Origin: Rhexocercosporidium sp. MPI-PUGE-AT-0058
Taxonomy: Eukaryota; Ascomycota; Leotiomycetes; Helotiales
DNA length: 64,000 nt
Direction: 5' to 3'
NCBI GenBank assembly: GCA_020746875.1
Contig: JAGTJL010000025.1
Span: 434,001 to 498,000 of the forward strand
Shown: positions 34,679-46,795 of the stretch, piece by piece
How the letters are laid out: each line of letters starts with the position of its first letter
Position numbering within the stretch: the first letter of the stretch is position 1
The notes under the pieces: generated by a model
Database searches by the model: none
Seen by the model: only the letters and a program-made list of their open reading frames with translations
Told to the model about the DNA's origin: nothing
Translations under genes and position numbers: made by a program

Positions 34679-35463
34679 ATTGTTTGTTGATTTTACTTCG
34701 GAGTGGATCTGAAAATTTGGCGAAGTGAAGGAGGGGTGCGTCCAGGGTGGCGAGAAGGTTGATTAAATGGAAGCCTAAATGCGAAGTCTTGCGTACGTAC
34801 GCACCACTTCTATAGACTGCAATCAAAGCTTCAACAAGTAGGCGTGCAGCGACTGAGCTCGAAGTTCATTTCGAACAGTCATTGAAAAATTCTGGCATCT
34901 TCAGACAGAGAAGTCTTCTTGATGGCTTGAAAAGATTCATACTGTCACGTGAGACAGTTCATTTCTCGTCAAATCACTTCACAATCACTTCACAGCTCTT
35001 GTCGAGTAATAATTGATGATCTATATCTCTCCCTATGGGCGTAAATTATAGAGACAATTTATACATAGAGCAATATATCTAAAATCTCGAATCGTTGTTT
35101 GTAGTCTGTAAGTTGGTAGGAGTAAGGTAGTATTGTCGAGCTGTTTCGCATCACGACATTTCACTAGAAACGTACTGGTCCCTACGAATATCGGACAAAA
35201 TGCCTTGGGAAAGAATCAAGATAGCGCAAGTCACTGATTAATTGTGTACGCAGCAAATTAGTTTAAGTACTTTATCACCAAAGCATGAAAGCTAGTCTAT
35301 CAAACACCACAACCCAACGCCTCGCCAAACCATGCACACCCTCCAAATATATATATAGGCTCCAAGCTCACATCTCAACACTTCCACTTATACACTTCAT
35401 CTCCATAAAATTCCTACAAATTAATCCACGCCTCCTCATCCTCTTTCGTAAACCTCATGCTCC
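34679..35463. other. Intergenic, no gene seen
   Basis: This is the promoter of 2EXR copy D with a GTCACGTGAG element near 34944-34953, and the 3' flank of the transcription-factor-like gene. Confidence 0.5.
34944..34953. promoter_or_regulatory. E-box GTCACGTGAG
   Basis: A CACGTG core about 270 bases upstream of 2EXR copy D, in the same context as near 4165, 20432 and 41182. Confidence 0.3.
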
Positions 35464-37703
35464 TCAAATTCTCGTCCGCCCCCTTCCAATCCATTTCACA
35501 TCCCTCAACAAGACCTTCGCATCCGACCACTCAGTCTCCTCAACACTCGCTCTCCTCCCCGCCATACACTCAAACCAACTCATATCATCGAATCTAGAGT
35601 ACAGTCCTCCCATCATCATAACCCACAGCCTCATAGAACAGGGATAGCTGAACCCCTCCGGATTCGAGAGGAGTTTATCCATCGTCCGCTTGAGCTGCAT
35701 GACGAGACCTTCTTCTGATGTGGGGAGACGCGATGCTTCAGCTGGCGTGACGAGAATGGTATGCAGGTATATCATGGAAGCTATCAGCCATGCTCGGTCC
35801 CTGGATGACGAAGCAGGGAATTCAGGGGAGGGGAACGAAGCGAGATAAACCTCGACATTATTCCTCAACATCGGGTACTCTTCCTGATCACCTAAAGGAT
35901 TACCAGCTCGTTGAGCGGTATTGGCGAGCCAGACATAGACGGATGTTACGCCGTGGCCTAGGATGGTTCCTTGTACGGTGTTCTTGGATAGGGAACGGGA
36001 GAGGTCTGTAAGTCGACCGGCGTGTCCTGTTTCGGCTGTGCTGTCGACGCTGACTTCGGGTTCGTCGGGGTCGACTTGTGGACTGTGGTGCTTTAGCTTC
36101 ATATCTCACTTGGCTTAGTCTGGAGAGCTTACTGAACGAGGAGATGTTGTACCAGCCGGTGGATTTCTACTCCCGAATGTTTGTACCGTAGCTGCAGGAG
36201 CTGCTTAAGTCCGCGTCGGTGGACTGCTGCTATTTGATTGGACCCATATGTTTCCTAGATTTTATCAATCATTCAATTTCTGGAATATGCAGGGAAGTGG
36301 CTGACTTCAAAAAGTATGAGAGATGATAGCGCGCCGATGATTTGGTCGCTTGTCCGTTCGTGTAGGTCGTCTAGACTTGAGTTGATGATTCGCATTGTCT
36401 CGCCTGAAGGCTAATTAGTCAGAAAGTAGACTTGCATGAAGGTTTAGTAGAGACCTTTATGATGAAAAATATCCCTGTCAAAATCGCTGTCACCAGACAG
36501 AAATCGCAGATGTGATGCTGTGTACAGCATAGTGGCATGTAAAAGTGCTGGTGTAGATGTTTGAAACGACCACAAGCTTTTGCTGCACACCCAAACCGTG
36601 TTGACGACTTCATTATCTGGAGATATGAAATTAGGAAGAAGTTAAACTGATTCGGTATCTACTGGAGACTTACAGTAAGAAAGTAGATGTGAGATCCGGG
36701 GATTGTGGAGAAGACTGTGGACATCGAATGGGTCTTGGCGCCATGAGCTGCCGAGAAGTGTGTTACCGACATTCAAGACCTCTGGATCATTTGCAGAAAG
36801 CCTCTGAAATTGGGCAACATAATTATCCCGAACACTTGCAGCAATGTCTCTGCAGGTTGGGTAATCATAAGAAAATATTTGTTTCGCAGCTATTTTCTTC
36901 CCTTCCACTTTGGGGAATTCGTAGCCAAATGGCGTGCTGTTTCCCCACTCGCTGGGCTGGTGAGATCCTAGAAGTCGCTGATTGTGCCAATTTACTGTTC
37001 GACTTGATCGAAGGCGCGCATTGAGCCTGTGGTACTGTCTGGCGGTGGCTATTTTGCTATTTGGAATTGTTGATGCTGTGGACGGTTGTCAACCCTGAAG
37101 CTAGAGACATCTCATAGTTGACTTTTGAGGCTTTCACATCCGTCTTTCGATGAAAAGTTGAGATCACTCCTTACCTGACTCTGTTGTCAGCGGTCCGAAA
37201 TCAGTCTCCGAAAATGAGACCGAACGGCCCTGTTGAAAAACCATCCCTGAATCATAGCTTCCTGTTCTTGGTGGTAAAAGCTTCGGTCTCCCGGTGACCT
37301 GTGGCGTCTGCGTTAACTTCCCGAGAATAGATCGAGGAGTTTCCAGATTGTTTTTCAAGGCGGCTTTGAGTTGTTTACGCTTCAGATCCGTGTCTCGTCT
37401 AGCATGTGACCGAATGACTCTTCGTAACTTCGTGTTAGACGGCTGCCGTAATTCCTGCTCGTCGATGAAACACAACGGTAGACCCTTCGGTACACGTATT
37501 GGCGCTGAAGTTGATGCTAATGACTGTCTTGGATCAGGGGCATTTACTTCTCTTGATCTCATAGTCATGTCATGTGTCATGGAGTGCACTGGGCAGTAAT
37601 TCACGTACGGTACTCTCGAGCCCTGACTACCGAATCCAGAAGAAGTTGTTTCTGTTGGGAAATCTACCTGCAATCGTGGTACGCTTGAGGTTGGAGCAAC
37701 CAT
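35464..37703 (-). CDS. Fungal transcription-factor-like protein without Zn2Cys6 cluster
   Basis: Six exons, 37703..37175, 36967..36674, 36616..36455, 36403..36306, 36254..36133 and 36082..35464, join in frame to 607 aa. The first ATG has a good context. Residues about 76-111 hold the block LPLCFIDEQELRQP followed by RRVIRSHARRDTDLKRK, which is typical of a large ascomycete family. The middle matches the fungal-specific transcription factor domain (Fungal_trans_2 type): FGYEFPKV, LLHATMLYTASHLRFLSGD, HHKGETMRIIN, IIGALSSLILFE. The C-terminal exon is helical (PCSMRLWVMMMGG). No Cys6 zinc cluster or other DNA-binding domain occurs anywhere in the gene, and the basic block may serve instead, but this is inference. 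Two donors (GTCTCT, GTCAGC) are weak, so the exact boundaries of exons 3-4 and 4-5 are less sure. Confidence 0.75.
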
Positions 37704-38792
37704 GACTGAGTGGCTACCGACTGGTGTCCACGGCTCCCTTTTTCGGATGGAGAAATGAAGCTTGTTTCTGCGATCCAATGATCGGCACCCAGACGCACCG
37801 TTCTTTATTTCCGTGATTAAAAGCAGCTCCAAACAGTCAGTAGGGATGGAATGAGAGGTAAAACTAACCGAATTTAATCAGGGGTATGCTGGTTTGTTGA
37901 TCACTTAAGAGCAATACCTACAGACAGATGTCATGTACGTCCCCTGTAGTCCTGCAATGCCATCAATGTGTAATATAAAGTCAGACACCCTCGCACACTG
38001 CAACATATATGTTCGCAACTTGAGTTCAGAGGTGATTAATCCCTGGTACGGCCTCACTTGGTGCTATTTGAAGGGCCGAGACACAGTCTTATAAGTATCT
38101 GAAGCTCATCACTTGAAGGATCCTAGCGCCAAATACACCTAACGATTTATCAGCCTCTACGGCCCCTCACAAGAAAAGCTACAATTTACTACATTTCCAC
38201 GAGTACAGGCAACGTGGGTACATTTGGCATGTTCCCCTCCTGAGATGGTATGCAGACTCAAGGGTGTATAATAGGCTGATAGAAATCTGATGTCGTTGAA
38301 GAGATGGGGTGTTGGGGAAGGAAGTTAGGTATGTATTCACCCTTGTCCCCTGTCTGCAGAGTCTAGATGACAGCCACGTCATGGGATCTGAGACCTTTCC
38401 AAAAGGGAAGTGGCTGAACGCCGCTGGGGATCTGCGCCAAGATGCAAGTGTAACAGCCTTGAATTAGACAAGTCCATCACTCTGGTCGCTGTCAAGAAGC
38501 CAAGATATCCTACCATAACTTCGATGGGCATCTGCGGCCATTATCGCGACGAAATCTTCGCCTTCCTCGTTAGTCTTTTGGCATGAATTGGATCGACATG
38601 TTTTCGACCAGTTGTCCCCAATTCAACAGATGTCAGCGGATGTTACAAAGTACCTCGTACGTTAGTGCTTGACTGTGAACAGTGCTTACTTATCCCCAGC
38701 CACTATGCATGGACATGGAATGCCACTGGGGTCGATCACAATGGACTCGAGCTTGGGATGGTTGAATGAGTGCTATAGGTCTTTCCAGCGTG

Positions 38793-39367
38793 CTATTGGC
38801 TGACAGGAGGATAGTCTATGTGCTCTAGGTGAGTTGTCAGCGGAGTATTCCTGAATAAGAGATGTATTGCTTCGAATATTGAGGAATTGCCATTGGAACC
38901 GTAGCCAAGAACTTTCCTGCACAGAAAGAGGCACATGGTGCTCAGTCCTAACGTCATGGCCACGCTGATGCATATCCAGCAAGCAAGGGGATCCTTCAAG
39001 ATGAGCTAATCCTCAAAGCATCGCCCTGAGAATAGATACGCCGTCAACATACTTGTCAATTGCCATTAAATGTTCCATCGGTGGTTGACAAGATCCAAAA
39101 TCATTGGCGGCCTCAATTCTGAAGGCGTTCTTAAGGACATTCACAAGAGATCCAAGCTCACTGCTCATTGGCGGCCTCAAAATCCAGCCCCACACTTGCC
39201 CTGAGATACAAAGCTGACTCGCTTGTGCAGCTGAGCACCGTCAACTGCAACGCATATGCATAAGCAATACGAAAATAGAGCATGGAGAGTTCAAAGAGTG
39301 TAGATTTTCTATCCGAAGAAGACATATACGAGGGTCGATACCTAGAATTGAGTTCAATTATCCCCAT
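38793..39367 (-). pseudogene. Possible decayed coding sequence
   Basis: Three consecutive minus-strand frames follow each other in different phases: one from 39367 with LFELSMLYFRIAYAYALQLT, one with SLVNVLKNAFRIEAAND, and one with CWICISVAMTLGLSTMCLFL ending in PPVSQ. Composition looks protein-like and hydrophobic, and helices resemble a fungal regulatory or membrane protein, but no splice set joins them cleanly and no family is recognised. The repeated TCATTGGCGGCCTCAA word inside it may reflect a small duplication that broke the frame. Confidence 0.25.
39101..39180. repeat. 16-base direct repeat (two copies, 64-base period)
   Basis: TCATTGGCGGCCTCAA is found perfectly at 39101-39116 and 39165-39180. 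Confidence 0.9.
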
Positions 39368-40640
39368 TCTTCTCTTATGGCCCCATTAGGTGTGCGCTAG
39401 TATGCGTTTTTCCTATTTATACTTCTTGAGAATCATAACAAGAGACAGCTTTTGGGAGATGAAAGACATTCCTTGGACTAAGCATCTCATTTGTTGACTG
39501 CATTTGACTTTCCCTTGCAGCTCGAATTGGAGTGGTGGCTTCCACACTCCCCGAAATTTGATTTCCCACAGCGACCTATCGATTTCGGCCCTGTTGCTGG
39601 GGATAGAAGAGAATTCTGGCTATTGAAGAATATATAATGCGATAGCATTGGTACTTGATTGAAAGCCAAGATAGTAGTCGGCGATCTTCAAGCACTAAAG
39701 TCAAATCTGAATCTAATGTGACCTCCATCATTTTGCATGTATCACCAAGAGTGATACCTGATCAAGCATTCTTCAACAGGCAGGAGAAACCATTCTCCCC
39801 AGTTGGTGTAAGCATTGTCATCGAATTTCTTGGGTTCGAACACGTCTCTCGTTTTGTCTCTCATTTTGGCCGTTTCCCCTTTGCTGATGTGGAGAGGGAG
39901 TCCAGATTCTAACGACGCTCGCGAAACTTTGCAAGCACAAGACAGCTCGTCATCTTCATTTATCTACAACCTGCATATACAATGGCTCATTGAAATGTAA
40001 CAGGAAGGAAATTGAAGTCCATACCCAATATTTCGAGTCTTCATCTCAAGGATCTCGGTAGCACTCAGGGCTGCGGGACTCTAAGCCATGATTTCGTTCA
40101 AATGTTGACACACGATCTAGTATATTTCATATGATCGTCCTGATTATAAATAGAAGTTGAGGACGATAACAGCGGAGAAAAGTGCAATGGCATTGACTCA
40201 ATGATATTCCGATGGCGGGTAGTAAAGATGTGGAAACTAAATGGCTGTGGTCGATGATGATGTACAGACAAGTACACTGCCATGAACCAATGATGCCTTT
40301 CTAGGACAGGCTTGACCGTCAGCCAAAATCATTTATTTTACTTTCACAGTCTTTCTCTTGCAAGATACCCCAATACATCGACCAATCCATGCTCGACAAT
40401 AGATTTGCTTGTTACTTATTCCGCTTTATCTTCAAACCTGCGATACAGCTTCGGGGAGCACGTCGTGTAGCACCGACTGATGTGACAAGTAACAGACTAG
40501 GAGCCATGCTTCAAAGCTCTAGAGTATTGAGGATGAAGGATTGTAATTAGTATTGCCTTATCGTACGGATTGAAGGTTGCTATCGAAGTCAACCTGACCT
40601 GTGATTGGCTAGGCCGAAACGGAGAGCCTAAGCGAGGGAT

Positions 40641-41084
40641 ATGATCTCCTCACCAGACTTTATTCGATCGTCATCTACTTCCTTAGAGGCACATTATCAA
40701 TTTAACCTACCGAGTTATGCTCCCGATCAATCGTCTAAGGATCTTGTTAGGTTGTTCCTTACTCGCCACGGAGACTTACTGCGTATCAACTTATTCGCTT
40801 CGTCCGGGCCTTCTCTCGATCTCGCTGACATTGTTTGTTACACACCTAGTAAGACCAGGCCGCCCTCTAACTCCCTTCACAATCCGCCCCTCTTGGACTA
40901 TTTGATCCTCCTCATGCAAAACCCGATCCATTTGATACGCTCCCGTTCTTGGACAAGAAAAAGGCGCCAAGAAGGTCTCTGCAAGGCGTTTCAGACGAGC
41001 CGCCGAGTCCTGCTCCTGACCCGCCTTCGAGACATCTCTGTCGACGCCTCGCAATTTACGGTTTTCGGCCTGAGCGAGAAATAA
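40641..41084 (+). CDS. Hypothetical protein, 147 aa (doubtful)
   Basis: An open frame from ATG (MISSPDFIRSSSTS), Ser/Leu/Arg-rich, with no signal peptide or domain. Leu-rich stretches (PPLLDYLILLM, RRVLLLTRLRD) look partly amphipathic. Codon use does not clearly favour coding. It may be a chance frame. Confidence 0.25.
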   Translation: MISSPDFIRSSSTSLEAHYQFNLPSYAPDQSSKDLVRLFLTRHGDLLRINLFASSGPSLDLADIVCYTPSKTRPPSNSLHNPPLLDYLILLMQNPIHLIRSRSWTRKRRQEGLCKAFQTSRRVLLLTRLRDISVDASQFTVFGLSEK

Positions 41085-41782
41085 TGTACAGGAAGCTCAA
41101 ATAAGCACATTTCAAGCGTTGAAATGAGTCGTCGCAGGCTAGACTTTTTGAAGTGCAATGACATGCATTTCCAGTAGCATAGTCACGTGACAGAACGCAT
41201 GGTCATTGTGCACCTTCTGAGCCACAGGCGCAAAGCTCCCACTGCTGCAAGAGACAGATATCCTGAAATGTGACGAGATAGGTGAAACGTAGATCGGATG
41301 GACGTATCACCAGAGACGAAATAAAGAGCATCTGCAATGAGCGAACACACCATGTGAACCAAATGAACGGAATGATAAAAATGAAGAGGAATAAAAGAAA
41401 CAACGATGAGATGAAGAGCAGAATTTGGATTCGCGAAAGCAGAGAAGTCATGTGGCAAGGCAATGATATGGAAAGAAGAACTGAAATGATGGATCGACAG
41501 ACGGAGATGTGCACCGCACAGTAACCCTGGATAACAAATGGTATATACACCCACCCCTCTTCAGCTCTCTCTTCCAACCCCCATTCGAGTCGACTCAACG
41601 CAAGCTATTGAAGGAGATCACCTATCCGTGCTCGCTTCACAGCTCTGCTACCATTCTCCTCACAACCTCCCCCTCCCCCTCCCTCCATCCCCTCAAAACT
41701 CCTTGGCTTTCCCCCTCCTCCCATTCCCCATTCCTCAACCCCCCTCTCCTATTCCCCTCCTCAACATGACAACCTCCTTCTT
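41085..41782. other. Intergenic, no gene seen
   Basis: The stretch contains the palindrome GTCACGTGAC at 41182-41191 and purine-rich sequence, but no supported gene. Confidence 0.5.
41182..41191. promoter_or_regulatory. E-box palindrome GTCACGTGAC
   Basis: The same perfect 10-base palindrome as at 4165-4174. The nearest starts are not close, so its target is unclear. Confidence 0.25.
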
Positions 41783-42052
41783 TTACCCACTGAACAACAA
41801 GTACGCCAACACAACTGGCCACGCCGTACTCATCACCACGGCAGCCACCACACTTGCCGTGCTCAACGAGCGATCGCCCCTCGGACCCCTCCACCTATCC
41901 GCCAACATGCACGTTGCCATGATCATGAACATAACATATATAGCGCCACCCCACAGGATCGGGAGGCGGATCGCGAGCGTGTCGAAGTCGCCTGTGCTGA
42001 GGACGACTTTGGATGTGTCGTTCGGCTTGAGGTTGGAGAGATTGGCGCCCAT
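41783..42052 (-). CDS. Small two-helix membrane protein, 89 aa
   Basis: An intronless frame from ATG (MGANLSNLKPNDTSK). A polar N-terminus precedes a first hydrophobic helix (LPILWGGAIYVMFMIMATCM), a short charged loop (LADRWRGPRGDRS) and a second helix (VVAAVVMSTAWPVVLAYLLF) that runs to the C-terminus. There is no cleavable signal. The pattern of a hairpin membrane protein with a positively charged loop is convincing as a gene. The family is not recognised. The MGANLS start with Gly2 could be myristoylated, which is speculative. The frame continues open upstream, but that part is low-complexity leader. Confidence 0.58.
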   Translation of the reverse strand: MGANLSNLKPNDTSKVVLSTGDFDTLAIRLPILWGGAIYVMFMIMATCMLADRWRGPRGDRSLSTASVVAAVVMSTAWPVVLAYLLFSG

Positions 42053-43952
42053 TTTGGTGGTTGAGGGTGTGGCTGAAGGAGAGAAAGTAGTAGGGAGAGT
42101 TGGATTTGATGGACGGTAGACGAGTGGGTGAGTGACGAGTCGGGATCCGCTCGTAGGTTGACCAGCAACGATGAAATGTGTAGGTGAGAAGGATATTAAA
42201 ACTGGCAACGACCACCAAAGAAAGTAATTCTGCAAGCAGAGCGGTAGTGAAGAGAAGAGACTGGCAGGCTGAACGGAACAGAACGGAAGTTGAAGGCGAA
42301 AGCGAAGAGAAAGAAGAAGAGAACGAGGAAGGGAAAGGATCAGGGGGTATATCAAAGATTCGTATCGAATCCTAGTGTACCTCCTGGCTGGAATCCTGGG
42401 TGGACGGAGACACGAAACATGCAGCTTAGACCAGGTCCACGGACTGACCCCGACCGGATGACAGACCGTTCCTGTCTGCCTCTCGCTCAAGCCGCCACAG
42501 CCATCTCAAGACAAGACGAGATGGCACTGGCATTGGCACTGACAGGCTGATCTTACCCAACCTGATCTCACCAGGCCGGGACTACCGTCGCATTGCAAGC
42601 AGATCGGACGTCGCATGCGGTCGGAGCGAGCCCAGTCAGACCAGACCAGACGAGGCAAGACCCGCAGGCCGACGTTGTCCTACAAAGCTTGTCTGAAGTT
42701 TAACGGGGGAGGAAGGTGTGGCGCTCTGTCTTTTGGCGGCCTGGGAAGGATTTCGAGACCGTGGCGGATATTTTGAGACGTGCAGTGCTTGGGTTTGGGG
42801 CTTAGGCGCGGAGAGATAAGCGAGATCTGATGAAAGCGAGAGAGAGAGAGCCGCTGATGGAAATACTTGCAACAACTAGGAGGAGATCACGAAAGACGAA
42901 TTATGATAACTGTTCGTCTGGTTTCTGCACCAACCAGTCTCGAAGTATCTTTGACAGAGAGTTCATTAGAAACTAAATAGGGTTAAGGTTAATTCTCAGC
43001 AAAAGCAACTTTAATCCTCGATAAGGTTTGCTCGGTTTCGGGAATCAGGGGTTCCAGTTGGGCGGCCTAGATCGTGTCCTTTAAGCGAGATGTTGACACA
43101 GGCGTCGACAGGGGTCTGAGACGGGAAACACCCCCGTTGTAGGCACGCTAGGGTTTGAGATGACAGTTGTGGAGGTCTGAAATTTCTTGGGACGAGGCTG
43201 GGACGCGGAGTAAGGATGGATTAAGATTGATGTCCGTACTCCTAACCGTTGAGCACCGTATTGGTATTTAGGATGCCATCGACCGAGTTGTGACCTCAGT
43301 ACATGAGCCGTGAGAGCAGAAAACGAATGGTTTGAAAATTGGATCGTATCGTTTGCATTAGAATCATGCATACCTATCTGGGGTACACATCTACTCTTGG
43401 GAAAAAGAAACTCAAATAAGGTTTGCGAGGCGAGGGGCTCGAAGAGGGGAAGTACTCCGTACTCCTGATGCATCGTCGGAATTACCGGTTCGGCTTCATG
43501 ACTTGGCTTAGGTTAGCTTTCCAAACTGTTCATGGCCATATACTGCAAGGCAATTTTCGTCCTGTATTTTGTCAATTTCGAACTACTTCTCAGACAGAAC
43601 CCAGGATGATGGAAGGGGAATTCGACAGGACTTGCCTTTTAGGTTTGCCGATGTTTTGCATTCGCTGCTGAAATTCAGTGCTTGGAATGAACGTGACGGC
43701 TGGAGCAAATTACGAGGTAATATAGTACAGTCAGTGATCAGTGGATTGTTCTGATATTGTATAGTAGAGTAGAAGGATCATGATTCAGTAGCAATACCCA
43801 TATCGATATCAAACACCACACATATACATTCCCAAGCCGCTGCCCCCTCGACCCCTACATTCCTAACCCTTCAGCCCAAACTCCCTCTCCCCAAAACGCC
43901 AATTCATCAATATTTATGCGCACCCGCCATCTCCCCGCCACAACCAAGTAAA
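42053..43952. other. Intergenic, no gene seen
   Basis: This is the promoter of the small membrane-protein gene and the 3' flank of the Gyp7-like gene. It contains a CAGACCAGACCAGACGAG-type repeat at about 42632-42652 and a GA microsatellite near 42838-42850. Confidence 0.5.
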
Positions 43953-46795
43953 TTACTTCGTATCCTTCACATCCTTCTTCAAACTCGACATGCCCACACC
44001 CTCCTTCCTAACGACTTTCCTAGGTAGAACATCTACCTTCCGACTCAGCAATCCCCTTAGCTCGGGACTGATCACTTTCGGTCTCTGTTCCTCAAGTTCG
44101 GCACTCTGACGATCATCACGCTTGCCCTTCCCTTTGCCCTTTGCATTACCCTTCGGTTGAGGCGATGAAATATTCGTGCTTGCTCCTACATCCGCATTGG
44201 CAGGCCCACTATTCGTACTACCAGCGCTAACAGTATCAACACCCGACGTATTCGCCGAAGGCGACGTTGGTGCTTCAGAGCTTAACGACTGTGAGGCGTT
44301 CTGTACAGCGCCCGTATTCCGTTGTCGCAGTTTCGGGGCTGGGAAACTGGACTTCTTGTCGATGGCTTCGACGGTGCGTTGGAAGCGTCGGTAGAGGGCT
44401 TCTGCGCGGACGAGAGTGGATTCTAGGTCGATTGTGGTGGAGAGTTCGTTGACTATCGGGTGTTAATTATCTCCTGCAGTGAGACCAGGTAGGGGAAGGG
44501 TAGAAGCATACCGTATTTCAAAACCTCGTCGAAATGTTGGAGATGCTCCATAATTACATCTCGGTGCTTCTCTAGAATTGCTAGGGCGATGAAGAGATGG
44601 AAACCGCTGCTCAAGAAATCCGTCCATAATACTTCCCACAGATGCAGGATGTCAAGCCATGGGAATTCGCGCTTGTACCAGACCAGCAGCATGCGGAAGA
44701 AGAAGAAAAAGTTTGTCGAGTCGGCACTTTGAAGATGTAGATATAGCTTAGGGTCCATTAGCTGGACCAAATGATCGAGAGTGAGAAGTTGCTTTCTCAT
44801 GCCACTCTGATCGCGGAGGAAGTTCCGTTCCATGCGGTCCATGAAATGTTGGAATCCCCAAAAGGCGATGGCATCATCTTGCATCACGGCGTAGATGGGA
44901 GCGAGCAGATCAGACATGCCCTGAACATACCCTAGGTCGCGGTTGTATTCGTTGTAAGTCAAAAGCATGTCTTTCATCTGTTCCAAATGAACATTGGTTC
45001 CCGAATCCGCAAATGGTGACGATGGATCCGGATGCGGGGTATCTTCCCCTGCGAAGAGTGGAATGTTACGATCTGTTCGGTGTACATCTTTTTCTGTTGC
45101 AAAAACCCCAAGAAATGGGATATGTCAGCCTATACTGCGACCTAGATCATGGGGATTCAGAGTGACAAACCTATTCGACCTTTCTGCTCACGCCACCATT
45201 CGCCTTCCTCCCCTTCTCCACCGAGATCGATCAATCTATCCCACCATGCACCTTTCAACTTCACATATTCATCTCGAAGCCTGGCTGCCTCGGTCTTTCG
45301 CTCCTCGGCCGAAGAATGCCAATCATAGACTTCGAGTAAGAATAGCCAAGCCTCTTTCCGTACGCCATCTTCTGCATCCAGGCCACCATGAAATATTCGC
45401 TCTTTAACTTCGTCAACCGTGACTTGCAGCCTTCCTGTTCTCTGATCGAAGTAACTGTTCCACTCCTTCAGTGTAACAGTCTTCCGTTGCTCCTTCATGC
45501 TCAAAGCTCCCATCTCGGTATCCAGTAGCTCGAAGTCTCCCACATCGGTCTCCTCCATTTCCAATACATCCTTGGCAGTCCATATTCTCTGGTTCCTATC
45601 CCTCTCACTTTGCTCAGCAATACCCATTGCCCACCTGGCCAGGTAAATCCTGGCGCTATCGAATTCCTCCTGTAGAGTCTGCACTTCTGGATTCTTCAGG
45701 AGCCTTCTCATCTGCGGTGGCATCTTGGGATTATCGATGACTGAATCCGCCGTCCGTCTTGTGAACGTTGTAACCTTGCTGAACTTCTCCATTAAGTTCC
45801 AACCAGCCTCTTTGACGAACTTCGTCACTGGATCCATCGCCGCATCTCTTGGACTTCTCGAACTCGACGCACCTCCCGAACCTGCCGCCCCGCTGACATT
45901 CGCACCACTACTACTCGGTCTGACCAAAGCAGCAGTCACAGGCTTCCCACCAAACGCCTCTTTATCCTCCAGACTAGGTTCGATCAAATAGATGTTTGGT
46001 TCCGCACCACTCCGTTCAATCTCGACATATCTCCTTAACCACCTCAGTACCTCATCCCCACCCCAGAACATCTCCCCATTCGCACCAAACGGATCGAAGT
46101 TCTCCCTCGCATGTCTCTTCTTCTGAAGAATCGTCGATTGGCATTCGGAATCGTGGAAGAAGAGGGCAGGGAAGGAGTCCCCAGCTCGACTGTTTATGAT
46201 CACACTGCCAAACCACCATCCTAGACTCGGGGGACGGACCAGCAGACTGTAGATGGCAGAAACTGGGATGGCAAAGGCATAGTGCCCAACGGAACCAGAA
46301 TGTGTGGTCGTAGTGGGTGGAGGAGGAACGAGGTATGATTGTTTCGGAGGAGAGTCGCCTTCTGCCAGATCAACCTTCACGTATGTATCTCGAGCATCAC
46401 CGAGGGAGTGTTCGGGTACCCATGCCAGGAGGAGGGAGGAAGCTGCTTTCGTTCTTGCGGTGGCGGAGGAGGAAGAGGCAGGTCGTGATTCGGGAGCGGG
46501 TTTCTGCTGTAGGAGGGCAATGTAACCTGCTATGTTGTCTTTCGCAGATGGAGTAGGGTGGATGTAGACCTGGGGAATGGATTGTCAATAGATGTTCTGA
46601 TAACCCGCTTCTGATGCCTTGTTCGATAGGGGCGAGGACACAGCGTACCTTGCTCTTCGAATACAACAGCTTGACTCCTCTGCCAGACGTTGTATGTGTG
46701 ATGGTGTTGTAGTCGCCCTCCTCGTCGTCGCTCATGGCGTAGAAGCTGTTTGATGGCGATGCTGCCCGAGGCGCGGGGCTCTTGGACGACGTCAT
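43953..46795 (-). CDS. GYP7: Gyp7-type TBC-domain Rab GTPase-activating protein
   Basis: Four exons, 46795..46649, 46569..45171, 45093..44512 and 44452..43953, join in frame to 875 aa. The N-terminal third is the Rab-binding region of Gyp7 (GVKLLYSKSKVYIHP, ending near LRRYVEIERS). The TBC domain (about residues 437-720) has RKEAWLFLLEVYDW, the arginine-finger motif IEKDVHRTDR (about 515-524) and the glutamine finger YVQGMSDLLAP (Gln573). These are followed by FWGFQHFMDRME, MDPKLYLHLQ and WEVLWTDFLSSGFHLFIALAIL. Both catalytic fingers are intact, so activity is expected. In yeast, Gyp7 acts on Ypt7 and controls vacuole fusion. The C-terminus is disordered and Lys-rich (GKGKGKRDD) with no known domain. 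Introns are 60-80 bases. Confidence 0.92.

Larger units (their letters stand above)
37704..40640. other. Gene-poor stretch with possible decayed gene
   Basis: Almost 3 kb lack a supported gene. The only coding-like signal is on the minus strand at 38793-39367. A 16-base direct repeat is at 39101-39116 and 39165-39180. Confidence 0.45.

Noticed and set aside
39833..39850. GGTTCGAACAC, possible tRNA T loop
   Set aside because: No cloverleaf can be formed around it.
41538..42490. Plus-strand frame of 193 codons and the long upstream extension of the small membrane protein
   Set aside because: The plus frame is antisense to the membrane protein, and the extension is low-complexity Ser/Leu/Pro sequence without domain content.
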